DNA of 64,000 nucleotides from Ureibacillus thermophilus (lineage in GTDB: Bacteria; Bacillota; Bacilli; Bacillales_A; Planococcaceae), in the NCBI RefSeq assembly GCF_004331915.1, contig NZ_CP036528.1, positions 136,001 to 200,000 of the forward strand. Reading direction: 5' to 3'. Shown here one piece after another: positions 9,326 through 18,539 of the stretch. The notes below the pieces were generated by a model. It made no database searches and was not told the DNA's origin. It saw only the letters and a list, made by a program, of their open reading frames with translations. A program made the translations under genes and the position numbers. How positions within the stretch are numbered: position 1 is the stretch's first letter; every line of letters begins with the position of its first letter.

Positions 9326-9934
9326 TTATTTATTCCATCCTTTTTCTTTAAATCGAGAAATGGCTTCGATGCGATTTCCGACGCCCAATTTATCCAAAAT
9401 CGTGGAGATGTAGTTTCTTACCGTTCCTGTGGATAAATATAGTTCTGCTGCAATTTCTTTGGTTGTTTTCCCTTCTGCTACAAGTTCCAGCACTTGGCTT
9501 TCCCGTTCCGTCAACGGGTTTTCGCTTTCCTCGTCATAAACGATGTCCAAAAGCTCCGGTGCATAAATACGTCTTCCGTCCATAATCCTCCGAATGGCGT
9601 TCACCAGCTCTTCAATTGGGCTGTCTTTCAACAAATAGCCTCGCACCCCAGCTTTTCTTGCCCGGTCAAAATATCCCGGTCTTGCAAAAGTCGTTAAGAT
9701 AATGATTTTGCAATCGATTTTGCCATTTAATTCTTCCGCCGCATCAAGCCCTGTCTTGACTGGCATTTCGATATCCATGATGCAAATATCCGGCTTCAAT
9801 TCATGAACAAGCTTTACTGCTTCTTCGCCATTTTTGGCAAGCCCAACGACTTCCATATCCTCTTCCATGTTTAACAACGAACTTAATGCCCCTAACAGCA
9901 TCCCTTGATCTTCAGCAATGACAATGCGTATCAT
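9326..9934 (-). CDS. desR: Response regulator DesR
   Basis: A 202-residue NarL/FixJ-type regulator. The receiver domain has the phosphoacceptor Asp in PDICIMDIEMP (near residue 54), Thr in ILTTFA and Lys in YLLKDSP. The C-terminal LuxR helix-turn-helix reads LTERESQVLELVAEGKTTKE followed by LSTGTVRNYIS. In B. subtilis DesR~P activates the acyl-lipid desaturase gene des when the membrane is too ordered. It overlaps desK by 4 nt and sits last in des-desK-desR, which strongly supports the identity. Confidence 0.95.
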   Translation of the reverse strand: MIRIVIAEDQGMLLGALSSLLNMEEDMEVVGLAKNGEEAVKLVHELKPDICIMDIEMPVKTGLDAAEELNGKIDCKIIILTTFARPGYFDRARKAGVRGYLLKDSPIEELVNAIRRIMDGRRIYAPELLDIVYDEESENPLTERESQVLELVAEGKTTKEIAAELYLSTGTVRNYISTILDKLGVGNRIEAISRFKEKGWNK

Positions 9935-11061
9935 ATAACATTTCCTCCCTGGTGGGTAATGGTCAGCGGAATCGTAATCGTTAATTTCACTCCAGGATTT
10001 TTTTCAATCGTTAATGTTCCGTTAATGAATTCCAATCGTTCCCGCATTCCTTTTAATCCATTTCCTTCAATCCCCGAATTTTCATTGATTCCTTTTCCGT
10101 CATCTTGTATCATCAGCATCACTTCATTTTGATTTTGCTGAATTTCAATGATGCAATGTTTCGCGCCGCTATGTTTTACGATATTTGTAACGGCTTCCTT
10201 CAGACACATACTCAACACATTTTCCACTAATACAGGAATTTTTAACTGATGAATGTTCCCAATCAATTGATAGGAGATGCCAGCTGCTTTTAGTAGTTGC
10301 TCCACCCGTATGCATTCTTCGCTCAATTTCACCGCTTTCATATTTGAAACAAGTTCCCGCACTTCTTTTAAGGCGATTCGAGCTGTATGACGAATTTCTT
10401 GTATTTCCTGTATCGCTGCTTTCGGATTTTTTTCTACAAGACGGCTTGCCAAATCGCTTTTCAACCCAATCATAGAGAGCTTCTGCCCAAGGGTATCATG
10501 CAAATCTCTGGCAATCCGCTGGCGTTCTTCGTGGATGATGAGTTCTGCAATGCGTTCTTTTGCGCTTTCCAATTCGCCTTCCAAATTTTCCTGCTTATTT
10601 CGGCTGTAGATGGCAATAGGCAAAATCACGACTCCTACAACTGTAATGATAATAAATGGCGTCTGGTTCAAAAAGGACTCTAATTCGATGAAATACCCAA
10701 CCGCAATAGAGACAATGGTAAAGCCAATATGCAAGCCGTACATGATGTAAAAGCCGACCGTGTTTTTTATATTTCCAATGAAAAAAGATGTAAAAATCGA
10801 TAAATACACATACCCATAAAACAATGTCATCAAGATGTTCAATGCCATTCCAAAACTGACCCACATATAGACAAGCCCGTTTTTGGAATGGTAAGAAAAA
10901 TAATAAGATAAAAAATAAAGCAAAATGAGAACAACCCCGACAAATATTTGAATGGGCGATAATGTCCGCACCAAAAAGTAAAAGGGAAGAATACAAAAGA
11001 TAACCCATATATAAATGCTGATCCATTTACTTTTCGGAAAAATCATGTACCAGCTCTTCAT
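9931..11061 (-). CDS. desK: Membrane-fluidity sensor histidine kinase DesK
   Basis: A sensor kinase of the HPK7 class with an N-terminal set of membrane helices (about residues 15-150), the phosphoacceptor His in ERQRIARDLHDTLGQKLS and an ATP-binding domain with LKEAVTNIVKHS and GNGLKGMRERLE. An open frame extends upstream to a TTG at 11118, but that codon has no ribosome site. The Met at 11061 gives a 376-residue protein whose start lines up with B. subtilis DesK (IYIWVIFCILPFYFL matching PYIWTIFFILPFYF), so I choose it. DesK senses membrane thickness and fluidity and switches between kinase and phosphatase. Confidence 0.94.
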   Translation of the reverse strand: MKSWYMIFPKSKWISIYIWVIFCILPFYFLVRTLSPIQIFVGVVLILLYFLSYYFSYHSKNGLVYMWVSFGMALNILMTLFYGYVYLSIFTSFFIGNIKNTVGFYIMYGLHIGFTIVSIAVGYFIELESFLNQTPFIIITVVGVVILPIAIYSRNKQENLEGELESAKERIAELIIHEERQRIARDLHDTLGQKLSMIGLKSDLASRLVEKNPKAAIQEIQEIRHTARIALKEVRELVSNMKAVKLSEECIRVEQLLKAAGISYQLIGNIHQLKIPVLVENVLSMCLKEAVTNIVKHSGAKHCIIEIQQNQNEVMLMIQDDGKGINENSGIEGNGLKGMRERLEFINGTLTIEKNPGVKLTITIPLTITHQGGNVI

Positions 11062-11133
11062 CGTTTTCCACGCAACCTTTTTCTTTTCATTATACATTGT
11101 AAAATAAGAAAGTCCCAAAAGCAGGCTATACTT

Positions 11134-12159
11134 TCAGGACTCCACTACTTTTCCAACATAAAATTTTTCTACTTCTTTAAATGTGACAAACTTTTTCTTC
11201 TCCGGATCGTACAATTTGTAACGCACCGACTCAAGACTTGTTTTAATCGTAATCGTAGTTGCTTTTTGAAGCGGCGGCACAGAATTGTGAGCAGCTTCCA
11301 AATAATAGTTAGGAACTCTCGGCGCTAAATGATGCACATGATGGTATCCAATATTCCCTGTAATCCATTGCAACATCTTTGGCAGCTTGTAAAAAGAGCT
11401 TCCTTCCACCGCTGCTTTTACATAATCCCATTCCGGGTCATATTCGAAATAAGAATCTTCATACGTATGTTGGATATAAAACAACCAAATACCAAGGGCT
11501 CCTGCAATAAACATCGTCACCCCATGAACAAGGAGTACCGCTTTCCAGCCAAAAGCAATGATTAAAGCAGTAATAATTAAAGCAACCACTATATTTGTAA
11601 AATACGTGTTGAAACGTTCTTTTTTCTTCGCATCTTTTCGGTTAAAACGATTTAAAACGAGAACTAAATACAACGGCCCCAACCCGAACATTACGAAAGG
11701 ATTGCGGTATAAACGATAGAAAAATCTTTTTGTTTTAGAAAGGGCTAAGTATTCATCCGTTGTTAACATATCGATGTCACCGATGCCGCGTTTATCCAAA
11801 TTCCCGCTTGTGGCATGGTGAATTAAATGTTCCCTTCTCCATTTTGCATAAGGGAAGGATGTCAGAATCCCTGTAAGATTTCCTACCCAGTCGTTTGCCT
11901 TTTTGCTTTTGAAGAAGGATCCGTGGGTACAATCATGAAAAATAATAAATGTGCGCACGACAAAACCGGAAGCAATCACCGCGCAAAACACGCTGATCCA
12001 TGGATTCGTACTTGCGAAAGTATATCCCATTCCCCAAAAAATAAGAAGCGGGATTATGGTGTTAATCATTTGAATCACACTTTTTTTCGTTTCCGATTTA
12101 GCAAAAGGTGCAACATCTTTTCGCAGCTTTTTCGTCTTTTCAGCATTTGTCATTGACAT
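11134..12159 (-). CDS. des: Acyl-lipid (delta5) fatty acid desaturase
   Basis: A 341-residue integral membrane desaturase, very similar along its length to B. subtilis Des. The three histidine boxes are visible: IFHDCTHGSF, REHLIHHATSGNLDKRG and GYHHVHHLAPRVPNYY, which bind the di-iron centre. It introduces double bonds into existing phospholipid acyl chains at low temperature. The ATG at 12159 has AGGTG 6 nt upstream; an earlier in-frame GTG at 12168 has a poorer site. It is first in the des-desK-desR operon and is expected to be activated by DesR~P from the palindrome at 12245-12258. Confidence 0.95.
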   Translation of the reverse strand: MSMTNAEKTKKLRKDVAPFAKSETKKSVIQMINTIIPLLIFWGMGYTFASTNPWISVFCAVIASGFVVRTFIIFHDCTHGSFFKSKKANDWVGNLTGILTSFPYAKWRREHLIHHATSGNLDKRGIGDIDMLTTDEYLALSKTKRFFYRLYRNPFVMFGLGPLYLVLVLNRFNRKDAKKKERFNTYFTNIVVALIITALIIAFGWKAVLLVHGVTMFIAGALGIWLFYIQHTYEDSYFEYDPEWDYVKAAVEGSSFYKLPKMLQWITGNIGYHHVHHLAPRVPNYYLEAAHNSVPPLQKATTITIKTSLESVRYKLYDPEKKKFVTFKEVEKFYVGKVVES

Positions 12160-12244
12160 AGGCTTCACCTGTTCCTATAAAATGTTATTCTCATCGTACA
12201 ACGGCAAGCCTTGCATCAGTAGAAGCAAATATCATGTTTTCCAT

Positions 12245-12258
12245 ATGACAAATGTCAT
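12245..12258. promoter_or_regulatory. Candidate DesR operator upstream of des
   Basis: An inverted repeat ATGACA-AA-TGTCAT about 85 bp before the des start. A TGACA/TGTCA-type palindrome upstream of the promoter is what is expected for DesR~P binding in this operon. The match to the B. subtilis site is from memory and was not aligned. Confidence 0.5.
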
Positions 12259-12259
12259 C

Positions 12260-12748
12260 TCAATAAAAATGGAGCTGATAATATACAATGTCCAGCCATT
12301 TGCCAAATTTATAACCGACATTTTTTAAACGGCCAGCAAATTGAAAACCAAACTGTTCATGCAGCTTGATGCTCGCTGTATTCTCCGAATCAATGACTGC
12401 AATGAGCGTTCGCACTTCCCGCTTTTTTGCTTCTTCTATTAATGTTTGCAATAATTTTTTGCCAATGCCTTTTCCTTGATGTTTGGGCGCAACGTAGACC
12501 GAATGCTCCATGGAATATTTGTAGCCTTCATTCGGATAAAATCTATTAAAAGAGGCAAATCCCGCTACTTCTCCATCCTCTTCATAAACGAACATTGGCT
12601 CATTGTTTTTCTTGTGTTCGTGAAACCAATTCTCTCTTTCTTCCAAAGTTTGCGGATGGGTACGATAGAGAGCTGTGGTATGCAAAATGGCATCATTATA
12701 GATTTCCATAACACTTTGGAGATCTTCCAACATCATTGGGCGAATCAT
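12260..12748 (-). CDS. GNAT family N-acetyltransferase (phosphinothricin acetyltransferase-like)
   Basis: A ~162-residue acetyltransferase. The N-terminus MIRPMMLEDLQSVMEIYNDA and the acetyl-CoA loop HQGKGIGKKLLQTLIEEA, then HEQFGFQFAGRLKNVGYKFG, are typical of the PAT/YncA branch, which acetylates amino-containing toxins or methionine sulfoximine. ATG at 12748 follows AAGGAGG with good spacing, so the ten extra codons upstream are not used. The actual substrate cannot be deduced. The next upstream DNA holds the 21-bp array at 12779-12940. Confidence 0.85.
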   Translation of the reverse strand: MIRPMMLEDLQSVMEIYNDAILHTTALYRTHPQTLEERENWFHEHKKNNEPMFVYEEDGEVAGFASFNRFYPNEGYKYSMEHSVYVAPKHQGKGIGKKLLQTLIEEAKKREVRTLIAVIDSENTASIKLHEQFGFQFAGRLKNVGYKFGKWLDIVYYQLHFY

Positions 12749-12778
12749 TAAATCTTCCTCCTTAGTATTGAAAAACAA

Positions 12779-12940
12779 GGGTTATTGTTACAAATCTTGG
12801 TGATAAAAAAATAAATCTGGCGTTATGTTCACGAAATCAGGCGATATTGTCACAAATTTAGGTGTTATGGACACAAAATTTGTCGATAAAATTTGGAATA
12901 AGCTTTATGGTCACAAAAACAAGGAATATTGTCACACAAA
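12779..12940. repeat. Degenerate tandem array, 20-21 bp unit (GTCACAAA type)
   Basis: About eight diverged units of 20-21 bp, approximate consensus GGYGWTATKGTCACAAATTT. Clear units include GGCGATATTGTCACAAATTT and GGTGTTATGGACACAAAATT; flanking units are more decayed. The array lies between the metH terminator and the acetyltransferase gene, and contains no ORF. Confidence 0.7.
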
Positions 12941-12950
12941 ACCTATCAAT

Positions 12951-12980
12951 AAAAAGCACCCCCTATAACCGGGGGATGCT
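12951..12980 (-). terminator. Rho-independent terminator of yitJ-metH
   Basis: On the minus strand AGCATCCCCC and GGGGGTGCT pair with a short loop, followed by a T-run, beginning 6 nt after the metH stop. Confidence 0.88.
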
Positions 12981-12985
12981 TACAA

Positions 12986-15900
12986 TTAAACATTAAAATA
13001 TCTTGCGCTTGGGTGGGCAAATACGATGGCGGATACGCTTGCTTCCGGCTCCATCATATAGCCTTCTGTCAAATAAACGCCGATTTGCTCCGGCTTCAAT
13101 AATTTAAACAGTTTTTCTTGGTCCTCCAAGTTTGGACAAGCCGGATAGCCAAAGGAGAAACGTTGGCCTTGATATTTTGCGGCAAAGCGTTCTTTCATCG
13201 TAAAGTCGGTTGGATCTGGGAATCCCCAATCATCTCGGATTTCCTGATGCAAACGTTCTGCAAATCCTTCCGCAAGCTCTAAAGCTGTTGATAGAAGAGC
13301 ATGGCTTTCTAAAAATTTTCCTTCTTCTTTTAATTGATCAGCCTTTTCTTTTGCACCATGTCCAGCAGTGACCACCATCAGCGCCACATAATCCATCTTT
13401 CCGCTATCCACAGGTTTTAAGAAATCCGCAAGACATAGATACGGTTCATCTTGCTGGCGTGGGAAATGGAATCGTTCAATTTCTGTTTTATTATCCTCTG
13501 GACAATAGATTACCACATCGTCCCCATCGCTTTGAGCAGGGAAGAATTGATATATTCCTGAAGGTTTTAGCACGCCAGAATTCAATATTTCTAACACTAA
13601 ATTGTATAATTCCATCGCTCGCTCGTCTTTCTCCGCTAGCAATTTCTCTACATTGCCTTTCAAACCTAAATGGTGGCCGAGCAATGTGCGCATATTGATG
13701 TAAGGCTGCAAATGTTGAACGGAATAATTTTTCTTTATGTGTACTTTTAAATCTTTCGGTATGAATACTGGCGCATCTTCCACTGTGCGGGCTTGTTTTT
13801 TCGGCACCTCTTTTTTCGGCTGATTTGCCCGTTTTGCATCTGCTTCCAAGCGTTTTTCGCGAGATTCCCGAATTTCTTGCAAGAAGGCTTCCCGTTCATT
13901 CGGATCCATTAAACGATTGGCGTGTTCTAACCCTTGCATTGCATCTTTTGCATAAATGACCGGTCCATCGTATTCAGCCGCAATTTTTGTTTCAGTAAAG
14001 CGTTTCGTCAGAGCGGCTCCCCCAACAAGAATCGGTACATCAATGCCTGCTGCTTTAAAGTCTTGCGCCGTCAATACCATTTGCTGCGCCGACTTCACCA
14101 ATAGTCCAGATAAGCCGACAATGTCCGGTTTTTCTTTGCGGATGGCTTCAATCAATTCCGCCGGGGTTACTTTTATTCCTAAGTCAATCACTTGATAGCC
14201 GTTGTTGCTTAAAATAATATCCACTAAGTTTTTACCAATATCGTGAACGTCGCCTTTTACCGTTGCCAAAATGACTTTTCCTTTTCCAGCACTGTCCTCT
14301 ACTTTTTCCATATATTGTTCTAGGTGGGCAACAGCCGCTTTCATCACGCCGGCGCTTTGCAACACTTCCGCCACAATTAACTGATTATCGTTGAATAAGC
14401 GCCCTACTTCCGCCATGCCGTCCATCAATGGACCATTAATGATATCTAGAGGCGTATCAAATATTTTTCTTGCTTCTTCCAAATCTTCAATTAAGCCTTC
14501 TTTTGTTCCTTCCACGATGTAGTATTTCAGGCGCTCTTCCACCGTCGCAGGAAGCTCAATCTTTTTCTCTTCTTTCTTTTTATCGCGGTAAAAGGCTGTA
14601 AATTTCGCCAATGTTTCATCGTTTGTATTGAAAATCAAATCATTCGCCAGCTGAATTTCTTCTTCTGGCAAGGATGCATAACGCTCTAATTTTTCCGTAT
14701 TTACGATGGCATAATCTAGGCCCGCTTGCGTGCAGTGATATAAAAATACTGCATTCAATACTTCCCGTCCCACAGGTGGGAGACCAAAGGAAACATTGCT
14801 GATGCCAAGCACCGTTAAGGCTCTTGGGAATTTCTCCTTAATTAAACGGATTCCTTCAATTGTTTCCTCCGCCGCACCAATGTATTGCTCATCTCCCGTG
14901 CCTACAGGGAATACAAGCGGGTCAAAGATGATATCTTCCGGCGCAAGTCCCCATTTCTCAGTCAAGATTTTGTAAGAGCGTTCAGCAATGGCCAATTTTC
15001 TTTCGCGCGTAACGGCCATTCCTTCTTCGTCAATTGTGCCGACCACGACGGAAGCCCCGTATTTTTTTACAATCGGCAATACTTTATCGAACCGTTCTTC
15101 TCCATCTTCCAAGTTGATGGAGTTAATGATGGCCTTTCCTTGGGAATATTTCAACGCTTCTTCAATGACCCGTTCATCCGTTGAGTCAATGACTAAAGGA
15201 ACTTTGACTTTCTTTACAACTTCTTTCATAAACTTGCGCATATCCTCAAGCTCGTCGCGGTCAGGATTAGCTAAACATATATCAATGACATGAGCGCCAT
15301 TTTTCACTTGCGCCCGTGCAATTTCAGCAGCTTCCTCATATTTTCCTTCAATAATGAGCTGCTTAAATTTGCGGGAACCAATAACGTTTGTTCTTTCCCC
15401 GATAAATAATGGACGCATGGAGTCATCGTAAATAAGCGGTTCTATGCCGGACACAGCATGACCATGGGATTTTTCTTTTTTCGGACGCGGTTTGTAATCT
15501 TTTACCGCCTCCCGAATGGCCTTAATGTGGGCAGGAGTTGTTCCGCAGCATCCTCCCACAATATTTAACCAGCCTTTTTCAGCAAATCCTCGCAATTTCG
15601 TTGACAAGGATTCCGGCGTTTCATGATAGTGGCCTTCTTCATCCGGCAAACCGGCATTCGGATAACAGCTAATGTAGCTAGTAGCCAATTCTGACAGCGA
15701 TCGGATATGGTCCGTCATAAATTCTGGGCCGGTTGCACAGTTTAACCCAATGGAAATCGGATGAATATGTTCAATAGAAATGTAGAAAGCTTCAATGGAT
15801 TGGCCAGCCAGTGTTGTTCCCATCGGCTCGATTGTTGCAGAAACCATGACAGGAAGCTCTTTTCCTGTTTCTTCAAAAGCCCGTTTTATGCCAAGAGTTG

Positions 15901-16417
15901 CCGCTTTTACATTTAACATATCTTGGCTTGTTTCAAGCAACAGCAAATCGGCGCCTCCGTTAATTAAGGCTTTTGCTTGAATATAAAAGTTTTCTACAAG
16001 CTCATCAAATGTCACACCGCCTGTAACAGACAATGTTTTTGTTGTCGGCCCCATCGAACCTGCCACAAATCGAGGCCAATCGCTCGTTGAATATTTATCC
16101 GCTTCCGCCTTTGCCAGTTCTACAGCTTTTTTGTTGATTTCATAAGCTTTATGGCCCAATCCATATTCATCTAATACAAGGGGAGTTCCACCAAAGGTAT
16201 CGGTCGAAATAATATCCGCGCCCGCTTCCAAATAGGCTCTGTGAATTTTGGAAATCACATCCGGTCTTGTTAAAACAAGATGTTCATTGCATCCCTCATA
16301 TTCTTCCCCACCAAAATCTTCAGCTGTTAAATTTTCCTGCTGGAGCATTGTTCCCATTGCCCCGTCGATAATTAAAATTCGTTTTTGCAACTGTTCTTCG
16401 ATTGGATGGTTAGCCAT
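12986..16417 (-). CDS. metH: Cobalamin-dependent methionine synthase
   Basis: A ~1143-residue full-length MetH. Domains in order: homocysteine-binding barrel (about 1-320, with zinc ligands in GLNCATGPEF and VGGCCGTTP), pterin-binding barrel (~345-620), cap and cobalamin domain (~650-890, with DVHDIGKNL carrying the cobalt-ligand His), and the AdoMet-dependent reactivation domain (~930-1143). It transfers a methyl group from methyl-tetrahydrofolate to homocysteine through methylcobalamin. The start at 16417 has AAGGAG 9 nt upstream and overlaps the yitJ stop by 8 nt; a frame 10 codons longer lacks such a site. It shares the SAM riboswitch with yitJ. No metE is visible in the window. Confidence 0.97.
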   Translation of the reverse strand: MANHPIEEQLQKRILIIDGAMGTMLQQENLTAEDFGGEEYEGCNEHLVLTRPDVISKIHRAYLEAGADIISTDTFGGTPLVLDEYGLGHKAYEINKKAVELAKAEADKYSTSDWPRFVAGSMGPTTKTLSVTGGVTFDELVENFYIQAKALINGGADLLLLETSQDMLNVKAATLGIKRAFEETGKELPVMVSATIEPMGTTLAGQSIEAFYISIEHIHPISIGLNCATGPEFMTDHIRSLSELATSYISCYPNAGLPDEEGHYHETPESLSTKLRGFAEKGWLNIVGGCCGTTPAHIKAIREAVKDYKPRPKKEKSHGHAVSGIEPLIYDDSMRPLFIGERTNVIGSRKFKQLIIEGKYEEAAEIARAQVKNGAHVIDICLANPDRDELEDMRKFMKEVVKKVKVPLVIDSTDERVIEEALKYSQGKAIINSINLEDGEERFDKVLPIVKKYGASVVVGTIDEEGMAVTRERKLAIAERSYKILTEKWGLAPEDIIFDPLVFPVGTGDEQYIGAAEETIEGIRLIKEKFPRALTVLGISNVSFGLPPVGREVLNAVFLYHCTQAGLDYAIVNTEKLERYASLPEEEIQLANDLIFNTNDETLAKFTAFYRDKKKEEKKIELPATVEERLKYYIVEGTKEGLIEDLEEARKIFDTPLDIINGPLMDGMAEVGRLFNDNQLIVAEVLQSAGVMKAAVAHLEQYMEKVEDSAGKGKVILATVKGDVHDIGKNLVDIILSNNGYQVIDLGIKVTPAELIEAIRKEKPDIVGLSGLLVKSAQQMVLTAQDFKAAGIDVPILVGGAALTKRFTETKIAAEYDGPVIYAKDAMQGLEHANRLMDPNEREAFLQEIRESREKRLEADAKRANQPKKEVPKKQARTVEDAPVFIPKDLKVHIKKNYSVQHLQPYINMRTLLGHHLGLKGNVEKLLAEKDERAMELYNLVLEILNSGVLKPSGIYQFFPAQSDGDDVVIYCPEDNKTEIERFHFPRQQDEPYLCLADFLKPVDSGKMDYVALMVVTAGHGAKEKADQLKEEGKFLESHALLSTALELAEGFAERLHQEIRDDWGFPDPTDFTMKERFAAKYQGQRFSFGYPACPNLEDQEKLFKLLKPEQIGVYLTEGYMMEPEASVSAIVFAHPSARYFNV

Positions 16418-18257
16418 TTGCTTTAACTCCTTTGTTTTGCTCATCAAGTTGTTGGATATATTGCAATAGTTGTATTGTCAGTTCATATCGCATAAACGGT
16501 GTAATCAAGTAAATGCCGTTAAAGTATTGGGTTGCTGTATCTAACAACTCTTTTGCAATTTCAAGACCTACTTTTGTTTCTTCTTCTTTATTGCCGCTCA
16601 CCTGTTTCATTCTCTCTAACACATCATCGGAGAGTTTAATTCCCGGTACTTCATGGTGCAAAAACTCCGCATTTTTAAAACTTGTGAGCGGCATAATGCC
16701 AATATAAATCGGCGTTTCTAAATGCTTTGTCACCTCATAGACTTCCACAATTTTTTCTTTCGAATAAATTGGCTGTGAAATGAAATAATCCGCACCATGT
16801 TCAATTTTTTTCTCCAGGCGGCTTACCGCGCGATCGATAACGCGTACATTCGGATTAAAAGCAGCCGCCACGGAGAAATTCGCTTTCTTTTTAAGAGATT
16901 TTCCGGAGAAAGAAATCCCTTCGTTTAATTGTTTAATGAGAGAGATTAATTCCATTGAAGAAACATCATAGACGCTCGTCGCCCCAGGAAAATCCCCCAC
17001 TTTTGTAGGGTCGCCGGTAACCGCTAGAACATCATGTAATCCGAGGGCATTTAACCCCATCAAATGAGATTGAAGCCCAATCAAATTCCGGTCACGGCAA
17101 GTTATGTGAGGCATTGTGCGAATGCCGTATTGCAGTTTTAAAATGGCACCCATAGCCAAGTTGCTGACTCTTGGGGAGGCTAAAGAATTGTCCGCCATCA
17201 TGATAAGGTCCGCCCCAGCTTCATACAAAGCCTTAGCACCTTCCACAAATTGCTCAATTTCTAAATGTTTTGGCGTATCTAATTCCACAATCACCGAGCG
17301 TTCTCTTTTAGCTTTTTCATGAAGAGGCTCGAAGCTATGCGGTTCCGCCTCTTGAATAATTGCTTCCCTTACAGGTTTTGCCACTTTCTTTTCAATCGGC
17401 CGGAAATGAGCTAATTTCTTTTTCACAGCTTCAATATGTTTTGGCGTTGTGCCGCAGCATCCTCCAATAAGTCTTACTCCCTCATTGCAAAGTTCCACTG
17501 CAGCACGGGCAAAATAATCCACTTCTGATTCGTAAACAACGCGGCCATCTTCAATATCCAATAACGAAGCGTTCGGATAGGCGGATAAATAAGCTTTCTC
17601 AGGAATTTCCACCTCTTCAAAGGCTTGAATCGTATGGTAAGGACCAAGGCGACAGTTCACACCGACTATATTTGCACCTAATTGTTCAAGCTGTTTTAAC
17701 GCTTCATTTAATTTCAGGCCATTAAGCAAAACGCCCGGCTCTTGCATGGAAACTTGGGCAATAATCGGCATATCGGTCATTGCTCTTACCATTTTCAACG
17801 TTTCCGTAAGCTCTTCAAAATCATAGTAAGTTTCGAGCAATAACCCATCTAACCGGCCTGCAATCAACACTTCTGCCTGTTCCCTTACAGCTTCCAAAAT
17901 TTCATCCAAAGTGTAATCCACTTTACGAACCCCGCGAATTCCGCCAATGGAGCCTAAAATAAAGACGTCTTTTCCTGCTGCTGCACGTCTTGCCACTTCA
18001 ATGGCCCCTTTATTGATTTCCACCACTTTGGACTCTAGTCCGTATCGGGTAAGCTTAATTTTATTTGCGCCATATGTGTTCGTTTGGATGACATCTGCGC
18101 CGGCTTGTATGTATTCGCTATGAATTTTTTCGATAATTTCTGGCCTTTCTATATTCATTTCTTCATGGCAAGATTCCAGACCATACGAATATAAAAGCGT
18201 CCCCATTGCTCCATCCGCAACTAACACGCTATTTTTTAAAGCCTCTAATAGTCCCAT
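16410..18257 (-). CDS. yitJ: Bifunctional homocysteine S-methyltransferase / methylenetetrahydrofolate reductase (YitJ)
   Basis: A 615-residue fusion. The N-terminal ~290 residues form a homocysteine methyltransferase barrel with GAMGTLLYSYGLESC, NCRLGPYH and the zinc cysteines in LIGGCCGTTPKH. The C-terminal ~300 residues are a methylenetetrahydrofolate reductase with ITCRDRNLIGLQ, LAVTGDPTK and YFISQPIYSKEK. The reductase supplies methyl-tetrahydrofolate for MetH, encoded directly downstream with an 8-nt overlap. The N-terminal domain could also methylate homocysteine from another donor. Expression should be shut off by S-adenosylmethionine through the leader at 18311-18458. Confidence 0.96.
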   Translation of the reverse strand: MGLLEALKNSVLVADGAMGTLLYSYGLESCHEEMNIERPEIIEKIHSEYIQAGADVIQTNTYGANKIKLTRYGLESKVVEINKGAIEVARRAAAGKDVFILGSIGGIRGVRKVDYTLDEILEAVREQAEVLIAGRLDGLLLETYYDFEELTETLKMVRAMTDMPIIAQVSMQEPGVLLNGLKLNEALKQLEQLGANIVGVNCRLGPYHTIQAFEEVEIPEKAYLSAYPNASLLDIEDGRVVYESEVDYFARAAVELCNEGVRLIGGCCGTTPKHIEAVKKKLAHFRPIEKKVAKPVREAIIQEAEPHSFEPLHEKAKRERSVIVELDTPKHLEIEQFVEGAKALYEAGADLIMMADNSLASPRVSNLAMGAILKLQYGIRTMPHITCRDRNLIGLQSHLMGLNALGLHDVLAVTGDPTKVGDFPGATSVYDVSSMELISLIKQLNEGISFSGKSLKKKANFSVAAAFNPNVRVIDRAVSRLEKKIEHGADYFISQPIYSKEKIVEVYEVTKHLETPIYIGIMPLTSFKNAEFLHHEVPGIKLSDDVLERMKQVSGNKEEETKVGLEIAKELLDTATQYFNGIYLITPFMRYELTIQLLQYIQQLDEQNKGVKANG

Positions 18258-18310
18258 TAAATTCCCTCACTTTTCTATACTGCATAAATTTTCAGTTAAT
18301 TCATCTAATA

Positions 18311-18458
18311 GAAAAAGCCTTCTTGCGAAAGAAGGCTTGTCATTTCCTTATAGTCACCTTATCTTTCGGCAATTGCCGCTGGATTTAGCACCTTACTAAA
18401 TAGATTAGTTGGTTGCTGAAGCTTCTTCGGGCCAGTTCCCTCCACTTCTCTTGATAAG
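18311..18458 (-). promoter_or_regulatory. SAM-I (S-box) riboswitch with terminator
   Basis: On the minus strand the leader starts CTTATCAAGAG and continues with GTGGAGGGA, GAAGCTTCAGCAACC and GGTGCTAAATCCAGC, closing with GATAAG (18358-18363), so the P1 stem CTTATC/GATAAG and the conserved S-box core are all present. Downstream, AAGCCTTCTT and AAGAAGGCTT form a terminator hairpin followed by T residues (18311-18338). SAM binding should terminate transcription before yitJ-metH. Confidence 0.96.
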
Positions 18459-18539
18459 TGTTATTCAATTTTAAAATATCAATATAATAGCTCTCATCAT
18501 AAACGGTAATCTTCATTTTGTCAAGTTAACAAATCGGAA

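Noticed and set aside
12779-12940. Tandem DnaR or iteron origin of replication
   Set aside because: Units are too diverged and no replication gene or AT-rich unwinding region is adjacent.
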